Shown here: in pieces, positions 16,803 through 25,901 of the stretch | Layout: each line of letters begins with the position of its first letter | Position numbering within the stretch: position 1 is the stretch's first letter | NCBI GenBank assembly: GCA_938028665.1 | Contig: CALIMB010000031.1 | Coordinates: forward strand, 1 to 41,177 | DNA: 41,177 bases | Direction: 5' to 3' | From: an uncultured Thermomicrobium sp. | Lineage (GTDB): Bacteria > Chloroflexota > Chloroflexia > Thermomicrobiales > Thermomicrobiaceae | Position numbers and translations under genes: made by a program | The notes under the pieces: generated by a model | Seen by the model: the letters and a program-made list of their open reading frames with translations, nothing else | Databases searched by the model: none | What the model was told of the DNA's origin: nothing

Positions 16803-18053
16803 TCAGTCCGAGACCGTTCGACGACGCATCCAGCCCAATCGCCAAACCCACGCCAGTACGGCGAGGTTGATGAGACTCGCTATCCAGAGGCCCAGCGCGA
16901 AGCGGAGCGGATCGCCAGCGCTTCCTTGACCAATTGTCGTACCAATGATGCTAGCCAGGGCAGTACTTCCGAAGCCGACAAGGCTGCTTGCGAAACCGGC
17001 AATACGCCCCAGCGGCTCGAGCGCCGCGCTGTTAGCGTTGGGGAAGATGAGCGCAATCGCAACGAACATGAGGAGAACACCCATCCAGAACACAGTGAAG
17101 CGCTCGGACAGTGAACTGACCACAACCAAATAGGTTGTAGCCAAAGCAAGGAGAAGAAGCGCCGCTGGTAACACTCGTCGGAAACCCAGCCGAGTGATGA
17201 GTATCCCGTTGATGATCGTTCCCACCACTTGTGCTAGCCCACCACCAGCAAAAGCGAGCGCAAAGGCCTCGTTGGAGAAACCAAAGTGACCTTTCACGAG
17301 CTGTGCTGCGCTTGCAAGATACGCTTGCAGCACCCCGTAGCTGACCCCGAGCACCAACAGAAAGGCAAGGCTCGGTTTGACAACCCAGAACGCCCTCGCC
17401 GCTTCCCAGAGATGGTGCGGGCTCTGCACCGTCCGTCGTTCCAGCGGTAACGTCTCTGGGACACGAGTAAGCAACCAGACAAGGGCCACGACCGCAAGTC
17501 CGGACATGAAGGCGAATGGAGCACGCCAACCCCAACGCAGGAGTAAAACGCCGATCGACGGGGCAAACAGCGGCGCTGCCAGCAAAACCATCATGGCAAA
17601 GGAAAAGACCCGCGCCATCGCTTCCCCGCGGAAGGAATCCCGTAGTAGCGCCGTCCCTGTCGCGCGAAGACCAGAAGCGAAGGAGCCCTGCACAAAACGC
17701 AAGGCAAGGAGGAGACTGAAGCTTGGTGCGACCAGCATGGACAGTGCAGCGATACCATACCCCACCGTTGCGAGAAGCAAAGGACGTCTGCGGCCGATTT
17801 GATCGCTGAGCGGACCAAAAAGGAGCTGCCCGACAGCAAAACCGAGGAAGTAGACATTCACCACCAACTGTGCCCGTGTCTCGCTCACTTGGAAGGCATG
17901 AGCCAATTCCTGCAGGCCAGGGAGCAGAATGTCAATAGCGAAGGCACTCATGGCCATTAAGAGGCCGAGCAGCGCAGTCAGCTCCCAGGTGGGAAGTGCC
18001 CCGGTCTCAAGACGGGCCAGGCGAGACGCAACCGCCTTCTCACTGTCCCCCAC
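16803..18053 (-). CDS. MFS multidrug transporter, Bcr/CflA type
   Basis: A 416-residue inner-membrane protein with twelve predicted helices, a proton-driven drug antiporter of the DHA1 class. The N-terminal half has SAFAIDILLPGLQELAHAF (the Bcr/CflA signature around helix 1) and GPLSDQIGRRRPLL (MFS motif A, loop 2-3). RFVQGSFASGLRATGTALL lies in helix 4. GTG at 18053 is preferred: it follows GGGGAGGAG by five bases, and the longer reading from 18122 crosses a repeat that looks regulatory. It is a single gene. Substrate is not predictable. Confidence 0.88.
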   Translation of the reverse strand: MGDSEKAVASRLARLETGALPTWELTALLGLLMAMSAFAIDILLPGLQELAHAFQVSETRAQLVVNVYFLGFAVGQLLFGPLSDQIGRRRPLLLATVGYGIAALSMLVAPSFSLLLALRFVQGSFASGLRATGTALLRDSFRGEAMARVFSFAMMVLLAAPLFAPSIGVLLLRWGWRAPFAFMSGLAVVALVWLLTRVPETLPLERRTVQSPHHLWEAARAFWVVKPSLAFLLVLGVSYGVLQAYLASAAQLVKGHFGFSNEAFALAFAGGGLAQVVGTIINGILITRLGFRRVLPAALLLLALATTYLVVVSSLSERFTVFWMGVLLMFVAIALIFPNANSAALEPLGRIAGFASSLVGFGSTALASIIGTTIGQGSAGDPLRFALGLWIASLINLAVLAWVWRLGWMRRRTVSD

Positions 18054-18106
18054 AGTCGCTCCTCCCCTGTCCGACCGAGTATACGCATGTCCATCTTTGG
18101 CCAGAT

Positions 18107-18131
18107 CGTAATAGTTTAGCACGTAATAGTT
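18107..18131 (-). promoter_or_regulatory. Direct repeat upstream of the MFS gene, possible operator
   Basis: AACTATTACG occurs twice on the minus strand, 15 bases apart (18122-18131 and 18107-18116), about 55-80 bp before the GTG start, where a promoter would lie. It is AT-rich in a GC-rich context. The bound factor is unknown. Confidence 0.4.
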
Positions 18132-18500
18132 GCATCATCGGAGAGAATGGACTACTGCTTTCATCCCTCGACGGACAGCGTAAGAACCAAGGCACACGTG
18201 CCGCAAAGGGGTGCCTTCCCTCCTCCACGGTTAAGGAGGCTGCTCGTCGCTCCTCCGCACTGAACACCACCGCATCAGCGGAGTGTTGAACCGCGCAGTC
18301 AGCAAAGACCAGCGAACTGAAGCGATCCGACCTGCTGGATTGCTAGGTGCAAGAGAACGAGAGACCAGCAGCCGACAGCCGACAGAGCGTCTGATACTCG
18401 CGTGCTACCTCGTCACAAAAACCGATATCCGCGGGAACACCTCTATTCCCGTCCTCTTCCTACACTGAGCTTCAAGGGGATTCTTCGACACTGATGGACG
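18132..18500. other. Intergenic region between divergent MFS and lipoprotein genes
   Basis: No gene is seen. A CCTCC...GGAGG stem can form around 18220-18262. No clear promoter hexamers were found for the lipoprotein. Confidence 0.35.
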
Positions 18501-18516
18501 ATTGAGGAGGTGAGTT

Positions 18517-19725
18517 ATGCGACGCTTCATCAAGGTGTTCCTAATCAGAGGTGGTGGTCTACTCGCAGTCTGTGTCCTGCTTGCTGTGCTTCTGTCTGGC
18601 TGCAGCGCCGGGACACCGACCCCAGCGCAAGTTACCGGTGCTCCGACACCGACGGCAGCACAGACAGCTGGTTCTGCAACGCAACAGGCGCAAGAGGCGG
18701 CAGCAACGACTCCCGAGCGAGCCACTCAGCCACCTACCACTGCGCCACAAGCAACGCCAACACTGCCCTGGGGAACGAGCAAGCAAGATGTCCACGCGAC
18801 ACTTGCTGAAGGCCAGACAGCCGAGCTCACCGAGGGAAAGGAGGTCTATCGGCTCACACTCGAAAAGATTGTCGATGGTGCTGTCTCCACCAACACACTT
18901 CAGCGGGCGAAGGAGGGGAACCGGTATCTCTTGTTCTCAATCATTGTCGAGAATGCCGGAACACGCTCTCATCTCGTCTCGACGGCCAACTTTGGACTCC
19001 GGACAGTTAGTGGTTTCGACTATGAACCGGTTTTTGCGCCGGTTGGCTTCCCCGAGGGGGATCCCCTTTCTCAGGAAATAGGTCCTGGTGGAAAAGCGCG
19101 TGGCATTGTTGTCTTTGAGCTCCCGGTTGATGAGCAGCCGCTCTTTCTCAAGTTCGACCCAAATCCGTTTACACCAGCTGAGCTCTATTTCAACGCACCG
19201 AATGCACTGGAACTCGTCCAGTCCGGAACTGCTGGCCAATCAGCTGCCGCAGCACCAGAGGGTACGCCGGGCGATCAGGCAGGCAAGAGCTGGGGAACGA
19301 GCAAGAACGACCGGCACGTCCCGCTTGCCGTTGGCCAGAGCGGCGCTATCGCCGACGGAAAACAGGTCTACCGGATCACCATTACCGCTCTCGTCGACGG
19401 TGCCAGCTCCAGCAACATGTTTGTCAGGCCGAAGGAGGGACACAAGTTCTGGCTGGTCCAAGTGCTGTTTGAGAATGCGGGGACCAGCTCGACCACCCTC
19501 CTACTGACACAATGGGCGCTCCGCACACAAGATGGGTTCGATTACAAGCCAGAGATCATAGTGACGGGCTTTGCTGAAGGAGAAGGGCTGCACGGAGAGG
19601 TCGGTCCTGGTGGCAAGAAACAAGGGATCGTGGTCTTCCAGATCCCGCAAGATGCTCAGCCACTCTTCCTGAAGTTCGATCCCAATCCGTTCACGAGTGC
19701 TGAACTGTACTTCGACGCGTCGTGA
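18517..19725 (+). CDS. Lipoprotein with two DUF4352-like domains
   Basis: A 402-residue cell-surface lipoprotein. A signal peptide with lipobox LLSGC places the lipidated Cys near residue 29. A Thr/Ala/Pro-rich linker follows, then two homologous Ig-like domains of about 140 residues (roughly 84-225 and 255-402). Each begins WGTSK, contains EVYRLTLEKIVDGA or QVYRITITALVDGA, and ends FLKFDPNPFT-AELYF. The fold is that of extracytoplasmic DUF4352 domains, whose function is mostly unknown. A strong GAGGAGGTGAG site precedes the ATG. The small membrane-protein gene follows closely and is probably co-transcribed. The two domains come from an internal duplication. Confidence 0.85.
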   Translation: MRRFIKVFLIRGGGLLAVCVLLAVLLSGCSAGTPTPAQVTGAPTPTAAQTAGSATQQAQEAAATTPERATQPPTTAPQATPTLPWGTSKQDVHATLAEGQTAELTEGKEVYRLTLEKIVDGAVSTNTLQRAKEGNRYLLFSIIVENAGTRSHLVSTANFGLRTVSGFDYEPVFAPVGFPEGDPLSQEIGPGGKARGIVVFELPVDEQPLFLKFDPNPFTPAELYFNAPNALELVQSGTAGQSAAAAPEGTPGDQAGKSWGTSKNDRHVPLAVGQSGAIADGKQVYRITITALVDGASSSNMFVRPKEGHKFWLVQVLFENAGTSSTTLLLTQWALRTQDGFDYKPEIIVTGFAEGEGLHGEVGPGGKKQGIVVFQIPQDAQPLFLKFDPNPFTSAELYFDAS

Positions 19726-19778
19726 CGCCACCTGTGGATCGGGAGACTCCTCCCATCCCAGATATGGAGGGAAGTGAG

Positions 19779-20180
19779 ATGCGGACCGGAGCGCTGGTTC
19801 TCGGGATTATCGGTGGTTTCGTCGGGCTTATTGCGGCCATCCTTGCACTGGGTTTTGGGGGTTTAGCTGCCGCATTCGCTGCTGAAGGCGCTGGCCTCGT
19901 TGTCGGTGGAGGAGTGGCAGCCATTATTCTGGCTGCGCTCGGCATCGTCGGAGGTGCGCTCGCACTCAGTCGTCCAGGGACAAGCGCCGTACTTCAGCTC
20001 ATCGTCGCCATTGGCGGCCTCCTGGCGATTGGACTTCTCTGGATCCCCTCCGCCATTCTCTTTGGGTTCGGCGCACTGACCGCTGCACTGGGGAGACGTC
20101 GCGGCCGAGCTCTTACCACAGCACGAAAGGCAACCGCCAACGGAAAACCGGAATCGGAAAGCCACCATGCGACGTCGTAA
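19779..20180 (+). CDS. Small polytopic membrane protein (DUF4064-like)
   Basis: A 133-residue protein with four predicted helices: TGALVLGIIGGFVGLIAAIL, FAAEGAGLVVGGGVAAIILA, LQLIVAIGGLLAIGLLW and AILFGFGALTAALG. A basic, polar tail follows. The pattern resembles DUF4064 small membrane proteins of unknown function. ATG at 19779 with GGAGGGAAGTGAG upstream is chosen. A GTG at 19722 overlapping the lipoprotein stop (GTGA) is the alternative and would add 19 polar residues. It is probably co-expressed with the lipoprotein. Confidence 0.65.
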   Translation: MRTGALVLGIIGGFVGLIAAILALGFGGLAAAFAAEGAGLVVGGGVAAIILAALGIVGGALALSRPGTSAVLQLIVAIGGLLAIGLLWIPSAILFGFGALTAALGRRRGRALTTARKATANGKPESESHHATS

Positions 20181-20223
20181 GAAACGCCCGAACCGCGCTC
20201 ACCATGTTTTTGTGATACGGCGC

Positions 20224-20255
20224 TGTCGCTCCTCCCGCGTGAGGGAGGAGCGACA
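20224..20255. terminator. 13-bp perfect hairpin between convergent genes
   Basis: TGTCGCTCCTCCC and GGGAGGAGCGACA pair over a 6-nt loop. It is placed 44 bp after the DUF4064-like gene and about 125 bp after the WYL gene on the other strand, so it probably ends both. No U tract follows on either strand. Confidence 0.5.
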
Positions 20256-20379
20256 AGACAAATATCAGCACCAGAGCGAGACGCAGCCAAGTCAGCTATC
20301 CGAGAAGACCGGAGAGGCCACCTGAATCAATGCACCGCGTGCGTGCTGCGACGAACATCGCGCAGTAGATTGGGCAGGA

Positions 20380-21417
20380 TTACTGTCCTGCCTCCGCCAC
20401 CCCTGGCTGTACAGCATCACGCACGCTGTACTTGCGCAGGATCCCACGCGCATGCGCGAGAATCTGCTCACGGAGTGATTCTGGACGAATCACCGTGACT
20501 TCCACACCATAGTACAGCACCCAGCGCACGAAGTCGGGCGTGATCGGCAAACGGACCCGGAAACGCACACGACCATCAGGAAGCTGCTCGACATGCTGTG
20601 TTGGATGCCACTCTTCCTCGGCAACCCATGGCGCTGCTGTTTGTGAGAACTCGAGTTCGACTTCTTCCGCAGGGATGTCGCGGCCCTCGATCATTCCCCA
20701 GCTGGCTGCCAGGAAATCTTGGAGCGTGAATTCGGGGCGGATCTGAAACGGTATTCGCGTATTCCAGAGCTTCTCGATCCGATCAACCTTCAACGTGCGG
20801 ATAGCATGGCGGAGATGACACCACCCGATGACATACCACGATCGGCCGAAAGGAACAACACAGTACGGATCGAACCGTCGCTCCACCCGCTCACTCCCAC
20901 GAGACGCAGTGCGGTAGCTGATCTCGACCGTATGGCAGAAAGCCATCGCTTCTAGGAGTTCTCGCAAACGAGTCGCACGACGCTGGTCGATCTTACTCGG
21001 CCGGCGGACACGTGCCGTCTTCTCTAAAAGCTTCCGGAAACGATCCGGCAGGACCGCACGCAACCGGGCAAGCGCGGCGTTCAGCTCCGGCCCCGATACG
21101 CCAGGGACAAAATGCCCTGCCTCGGCCGCCAAGAGCAATGCCAGTGCCTGAGCGAGATCGAGCTCGAGTGAAGGCAGCCGCGGCACCGCTGCCAGGTAGT
21201 ATCCCTGGCCTCGAGGATCACGTTCAATGGCAAGTGCTAAACGCTCGCGAAGGAGCTGCAGATCCTTCGTAACCTGACGCTCTGTCACCCCATACCGCTC
21301 GGCTAACGCTGCCCGATTATACTGACGCGGATACTGGCCAAGTAAGAGCACTATGTCAACTAGCCGGGCGACCCGATCGCCTTCCCCGTAGCGTTCTCCT
21401 CGTGCCCCGCGCGGCAT
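20380..21417 (-). CDS. WYL-domain transcriptional regulator
   Basis: A 345-residue DNA-binding protein. An N-terminal HTH (RAALAERYGVTERQVTKDLQ, residues about 36-56) is followed by a helical linker. The WYL domain comes next (HTVEISYRTASRG through FDPYCVVPFGRSWYVIGWC), and then a WCX C-terminal extension (FVRWVLYYGVEVTVIRPESL). WYL regulators sense nucleic-acid or nucleotide ligands in known cases; some control stress, DNA repair or phage defence. No defence genes lie beside it here. It is divergent from the WecG-type operon with 133 bp between, so it could regulate that operon or itself. The N-terminus matches the usual proteasome-accessory (PafB/C) layout loosely. Confidence 0.85.
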   Translation of the reverse strand: MPRGARGERYGEGDRVARLVDIVLLLGQYPRQYNRAALAERYGVTERQVTKDLQLLRERLALAIERDPRGQGYYLAAVPRLPSLELDLAQALALLLAAEAGHFVPGVSGPELNAALARLRAVLPDRFRKLLEKTARVRRPSKIDQRRATRLRELLEAMAFCHTVEISYRTASRGSERVERRFDPYCVVPFGRSWYVIGWCHLRHAIRTLKVDRIEKLWNTRIPFQIRPEFTLQDFLAASWGMIEGRDIPAEEVELEFSQTAAPWVAEEEWHPTQHVEQLPDGRVRFRVRLPITPDFVRWVLYYGVEVTVIRPESLREQILAHARGILRKYSVRDAVQPGVAEAGQ

Positions 21418-21550
21418 TGGTTCTCCACCCTCTCAATCGATGCTCACAGTATAGCGAATGACCGCTCATCAGTACTATCCTGCCAACGGTATCCTTCCTG
21501 TGGGACGGACGTGCGCTGCGGTACGCTGACACTCTCCGGCGAGGGTAACG

Positions 21551-22309
21551 GTGACCTCACCACGAGCGCAGCGAATTCGCATTCTCGGACTTCCCCTCGA
21601 CGACGTCACACTCGTCGAGGCTGTGAACCTGGCCAAGAGCTGGTGTACTGACGCCGGCACACTTCGCCAGATTGTGACGCTCAACCCAGAAATGGTCATG
21701 GCAGCACGCCGCGATCCTGCCTTCCGAGCTGTTATCGAAACGGCAACGCTGGTTACCGCTGACGGTATCGGGTTGATCGCAGCCGCCTGGTTGCGTGGGA
21801 CCCCTCTCCGTGGCCGCGTGACCGGTGTCGATCTCGTCGAGGCATTCGCCGCCGCTGGGTTGCGGCTTTTCCTCTTGGGCGCAGCTCCAGGAGTAGCTGA
21901 GCGAGCCGCAGGCGTTCTTGAGCAGCGCTTTGGAGCAACTGTTGTCGGCACCTGGGCTGGATCACCGCGTCCCGAGGATGCTTCCGCTGCGCTCGTGCGG
22001 ATCGCGGCGACCTGCCCCCAGGTGCTCTGTGTCGCCTATGGTGCTCCGGCCCAAGACCTCTGGATCGCTCGCCATCGGAGCGAGTTAACGCTCGCTGGCG
22101 TGCGCATCGCGCTTGGCGTAGGAGGTACTTTCGACTATCTGGCCGGTATCGTTCCACGTCCTCCAGTGATGATCCGGCGTCTCGGACTCGAGTGGTTGTA
22201 TCGTTTGATCCGGCAGCCGTGGCGCTGGCGTCGTCAGCTGGTGCTTCCATACTTTGCCGCGCTGGCCACGCTGGAGGCGATCCGGGCTCGACTTGGCCCG
22301 GCAACGTGA
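21551..22309 (+). CDS. WecG/TagA/CpsF family glycosyltransferase
   Basis: A 252-residue GT26 enzyme. Family members add N-acetylmannosamine or its uronic acid to lipid-linked GlcNAc in teichoic-acid, ECA or capsule synthesis. Motifs: IVTLNPEMVMAARRDPAF (nucleotide-site Thr/Asn), LVTADGIGLIAAAWL (catalytic-base Asp region), GVDLVEAF, LFLLGAAPGVAERAAGVL, and GVGGTFDYLAGIVPRPP near the C-terminus. The C-terminal basic tail (LIRQPWRWRRQL) fits peripheral membrane binding. GTG start behind GGCGAGGG. It is followed at 10 bp by the zinc-ribbon membrane protein, so it heads a three-gene operon. Confidence 0.88.
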   Translation: MTSPRAQRIRILGLPLDDVTLVEAVNLAKSWCTDAGTLRQIVTLNPEMVMAARRDPAFRAVIETATLVTADGIGLIAAAWLRGTPLRGRVTGVDLVEAFAAAGLRLFLLGAAPGVAERAAGVLEQRFGATVVGTWAGSPRPEDASAALVRIAATCPQVLCVAYGAPAQDLWIARHRSELTLAGVRIALGVGGTFDYLAGIVPRPPVMIRRLGLEWLYRLIRQPWRWRRQLVLPYFAALATLEAIRARLGPAT

Positions 22310-22319
22310 GGGAGGAGCT

Positions 22320-22871
22320 GTGTTCGCAACGCTGGACGAGCAGCAGTGCCCACGCCACCCGACTATTTGGACACGACTCCGCTGCAGCAAGTGCGGTACG
22401 CCAATCTGCCCACGGTGTATGGTCGAAACACCAGTCGGCTTTCGCTGCCCCTCCTGTGCCGGACTCTCCAGCCTCGCGTGGAATGATGTGCCCACGACGC
22501 TCCTGCTCCGTGCAGCACTGGTTGGGCTTCTGGTGGCGATTGCTGTGGGATGGTTGTGGAGTTGGGCACCTGCTTGGCAGTTCTATCTCGCTTTGCTGCT
22601 CGGGTTTGGTGTGGCCGAGGCAATGGCCTGGGCAGCTCGCGCCCAGCGTGGCGTTGCCCTGCAAATCATTGGCATGCTCTGCGTCTCGCTTGGACTCGTT
22701 CTCTCACGCCTCTTTCTCCTTGGACGAACGGGGCTGAGCTTAGCCGATGTGATCATGCAGCTTGATGATGCCCGGCTGTGGGCACTTCTCCAGCTCCGTC
22801 CACTCCCTGATCTTCTGTTCGCAGCTTTGGCGCTGGTCATCCCATTCGTACGCTTCCGGGTGCGACGATGA
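22320..22871 (+). CDS. Zinc-ribbon (B-box-like) multi-pass membrane protein
   Basis: A 183-residue protein. The first 50 residues have a B-box/RanBP2-like knuckle set: CPRHP, RCSKCGTPICPRCMV and FRCPSCAG, enough for two zinc sites. Four to five hydrophobic segments follow (LLLRAALVGLLVAIAVGW, FYLALLLGFGVAEAMAW and later ones), ending RFRVRR. GTG at 22320 with GGGAGGAG directly upstream is the start; the longer frame overlaps the preceding gene. It ends in an ATGA overlap with the sugar-kinase gene. This type occurs widely in Chloroflexota and Actinobacteria without known function. A link to lipid-linked sugar metabolism is inferred from position only. Confidence 0.72.
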   Translation: MFATLDEQQCPRHPTIWTRLRCSKCGTPICPRCMVETPVGFRCPSCAGLSSLAWNDVPTTLLLRAALVGLLVAIAVGWLWSWAPAWQFYLALLLGFGVAEAMAWAARAQRGVALQIIGMLCVSLGLVLSRLFLLGRTGLSLADVIMQLDDARLWALLQLRPLPDLLFAALALVIPFVRFRVRR

Positions 22872-23875
22872 CAATGTCACGGTATGACTACCGTCGGATC
22901 CTGGACACGATTCCACAGAAGCGATTCCTCGTGATTGGTGATCTGTATCTGGATCGGTACATCTTCGGTGAGCCTACCCGCATCTCGCGGGAAGCACCGG
23001 TGCTCGTCCTGGAAGAACGCATCATCGAGCATCGTCCTGGCGGCGGAGCAGCACCCGGCCTTGCACTCGCCGCGCTTGGCGCGCAGGTCGAACAACTTGG
23101 AATCGTTGGTGACGATCCGGAAGGCGCTCTCCTCCGCCAGCTGCTTACCGAGCGCGGAGTTGAGACGAGCGGTATTCTGATTGATCCAAGCCGACCAACA
23201 ACCCTGAAGACGCGCGTTGTCGCTATCGGTGCGTATAACGTGCTGCCGCAGCAGCTCGTTCGCGTCGACCGGCAAGTTCGTCATCCACTCGATGATCACT
23301 TAGAGGCACAACTTGTCGATCTCACCGAGGAACGAGCGACTACTGTTGACGCCATTGTGCTGTCCGACTACCAGAGCGGTGCGCTCACCCCACGCGTCAT
23401 CGCTGCAGCACTCGCGAGTGGGAAACTGACTGCGGTTGATTCACAAGGCCGGCTTGACGCCTTCTGCGGAGCGACCGTCGTGAAGTGCAACCGTGCGGAG
23501 GCAGAACGCTTCCTTGGTCGCTCACTTGCTTCCCCCGCCGAGCGAGCCACCGAACTCCCCGCGCTCTGGAGAGCACTCCAGTGCCACGTCCTTGTGGTCA
23601 CGCTCGGTGGCGAGGGTGCAGCCCTTGTCACAGCCGCCGGCTACTGGGAATTTCCGCCGCCAACAGTCCGTGCTGTCTTCGATGTCACGGGAGCCGGTGA
23701 CACCGTGCTCGCTGTCCTCGCAGCCGCCCTCGCCGTCGGAGCCGACCCGGTGGCTGCGCTTACGCTAGCGCAGCTGGCGGCGAGCATCGTCATCGGCAAG
23801 TTTGGCAACGCACAAGCGCATCGCGAGGAACTCCAAGCAACACTAGATACTTACGTACCGTTCACTGACCAGTGA
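22868..23875 (+). CDS. PfkB-family sugar kinase, RfaE/HldE N-terminal-like
   Basis: A 335-residue ribokinase-fold enzyme, closest in outline to the kinase half of HldE (heptose-7-phosphate kinase). Motifs: LVIGDLYLDRYIFGEPTRIS, EHRPGGGAAPGLALAALGA (substrate glycines), DDPEGALLRQLL, and FDVTGAGDTVLAVLAAAL (GAGD anion hole and catalytic Asp) followed by IVIGKFGNA. The nucleotidyltransferase half of HldE is absent. In an organism probably lacking LPS it may feed a nucleotide-activated heptose or another sugar for envelope glycans. The ATG overlaps the stop of the membrane protein (ATGA). Substrate is not certain. Confidence 0.8.
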   Translation: MTMSRYDYRRILDTIPQKRFLVIGDLYLDRYIFGEPTRISREAPVLVLEERIIEHRPGGGAAPGLALAALGAQVEQLGIVGDDPEGALLRQLLTERGVETSGILIDPSRPTTLKTRVVAIGAYNVLPQQLVRVDRQVRHPLDDHLEAQLVDLTEERATTVDAIVLSDYQSGALTPRVIAAALASGKLTAVDSQGRLDAFCGATVVKCNRAEAERFLGRSLASPAERATELPALWRALQCHVLVVTLGGEGAALVTAAGYWEFPPPTVRAVFDVTGAGDTVLAVLAAALAVGADPVAALTLAQLAASIVIGKFGNAQAHREELQATLDTYVPFTDQ

Positions 23876-23900
23876 CCGACCAAGAGCTCACTTCCCCAGC

Positions 23901-25757
23901 TCAAGCTGCTGGATCAACAGCAAACTGTAACCGGTACAAGTGTGCATATAGTCCACCCTGTGCCAAAAGTTCCTGGTGGGTTCCCTGCTCAACGATGCGA
24001 CCACCATGCAGCACCAGGATCCGATCAGCGGCTAACACGGTCGAGAGCCGATGCGCGCTGACGTGCGTCGTCCATCCGCGTAGAGTGGTAAGTAACTTCT
24101 TGGGCAAGCCGTTCCGACGCCGAGTCGAGCGAGGACGTCGCCTCGTCGAGCACCAGCACGGGCGGATCGGCCAGCAGAAGCCGAGCGAGAGCCAGCCACT
24201 ACTTTTCCCCACCGGGGAGACGATAGCCACGGTCGCCGACCGCCGTCTGGTATCCCTCGGGAAGTGCTAGGATTCGGTCAAGGATCTGCGCAGCACGGGC
24301 TGCAGCCTCAAGCTCCGCATCCGTCGCCTCTGGCCGTGCGTCGCGAAGATTAGCCGCAACTGTGTCCTGGAAAAGATATCGATCCTATGTCACCATCCCG
24401 ATCGCCCGGGCGAGCGTCTCTAGCGAGAGATCACGCGGGTCATAGCCATCCAATCTGGTCCGGCCCCATACGGGATCGAAAAACCGGGCAAGGAGATAGG
24501 TGATGAGCATCTTCCCTGCACCGCTCGGACCGACGAGTGCGATGAGTTCTGCCGGCTCGATAGGAGACGTCCGCAAGAGCCCAATAGCGGAGCGCTGCCC
24601 GCTCGGCCGGCTCTCGTTCCGGCACCACCAGCCCGACCACGCCTCCACTCGAGGATGATCCACGGTAGTCGGTGTATCACACGCTCTCAAAGATGATGAA
24701 GCCACTCGGTCGCTCAAGCCGAAGAGCATCCGAGCGCTCCACGACTTCAGTCGGCAGATCAAGAAGCTAGTAGACGCGCTCAAAGCTCATGAGCAAAGTT
24801 GCAAGGTCAACTGTGCGTGGAAGAGGGCAGTGACCGGCCCATACAACCGCACCAGATAGATGGTGAAAGTAACAAGCTCGCCGGTGGTCATGTTGCCTCT
24901 TATAGCAAAATAGCCCCCAGCGCCAAAGCCGAGCGCCGTACCAACCGCCGCGCCGAGTCCGTACAGCAGCATGAGCCAGCGTCCGGCAATTGCCAGCTGC
25001 ACCCCGATGTGCCGCACCGCCGCTGCACGAGCGCGAAACCGTGTCAGCTCGTCCTGTTGACGATGAAGGAGTTTCACCAGCACAGTGGGCAACATGGGCA
25101 GGGGAAGGCCCACAGCTCGTCCTGTTGCCGACCAAGGAGTTTCACCAAGAGCACACCACTCACTCCGAGCGTTGCTGTGAGCTGAGCCCTCATCGCAGCA
25201 TTCTGCTCCATCTGTGAGCGCGTGACCTGACACAGTGTCCGTCCAAATCGATGTAAGGGGACGAAGAACACGGGAAACACGACGAACGAAAGCAGCGTGA
25301 GTCGCCAATCCATCGCCAACTTTGCCACTAGCAAAACAACCACGAGTGCAACGTTGCTCACCAGCGTCGTGACCGTATTCGTCACAGCACGTTAAGCCCC
25401 GACAACGTCGTTCGTGAGACGAGAAACGAATTCACTCGCCTTGACACTGGTGAAGAAACGGTAACCTTGGCGCAAAAGGTGCTCATCCAGCGCACTGCGC
25501 AGGTCATAGATAATTCCCTCGTCGACGCGTGCGCTCAGTTGTCGCTGTCCCACACCCACCAGTCCAGAGAGGAGCGGCAGTAGGATCATGCCAAGGCTTG
25601 GGAGCACGAGGAGCTTCGCATCCCCTTCATAACTCGCCGTGGGGAGTGCTCGGTCGATCGCCGGCCGAGGGAGTTGCGCTTGGAGTGGTTCAAGGACGGT
25701 GCTGAGCAGAATTGCCGCAACCAGAAAAGCGATCAGCCAGCGATATGGCAAGGTTGA
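23901..25757 (-). pseudogene. Decayed ABC exporter (fused membrane and ATPase domains)
   Basis: Reading right to left, ABC-exporter pieces appear in order but in different frames. Membrane-domain parts lie at about 25392-25751 (PYRWLIAFLVAAILLST) and 25074-25385 (LAMDWRLTLLSFVVFPVFF). Further helices lie at about 24790-25130. The nucleotide-binding domain is at 24385-24580 with Walker A as GPSGAGKM (Met where Ser/Thr is expected). Its Q-loop is broken by TAG after GMVT (24385). The signature region reads LPGGEK-stop-W at about 24210. Walker B ([15 protein letters not shown]) and the H-loop end (SAHRLSTVL ... [13 protein letters not shown]) are still legible. At least two frameshifts are also needed. 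A 69-bp partial duplication sits near 25045-25155. Confidence 0.85.
25045..25155. repeat. Imperfect tandem duplication inside the ABC pseudogene
   Basis: CAGCTCGTCCTGTTG plus about 25 further bases occurs near 25045 and again near 25114 with several differences. The spacing of 69 bases is a multiple of three. On the minus strand it duplicates a VLLVKLLGRQQDEL-like segment, and the frame changes between the copies. Confidence 0.6.
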
Positions 25758-25901
25758 CTGGAGGACAGGCGGTAGGACGGCATGATCGATAAGTGGTCAT
25801 TCGTCTGACTCGACACTGCGCCAATGACTCGACCAGGTAGGCAGAGGAAGGCCGAGCATCACTCACCTCGCGCTGGAGCAACCCACCCTTGGAAAGACGG
25901 G

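Noticed and set aside
20380-21417. WYL regulator as a marker of a phage-defence island
   Set aside because: No nuclease, helicase, toxin or other defence gene lies within reach; neighbours are envelope and metabolic genes.
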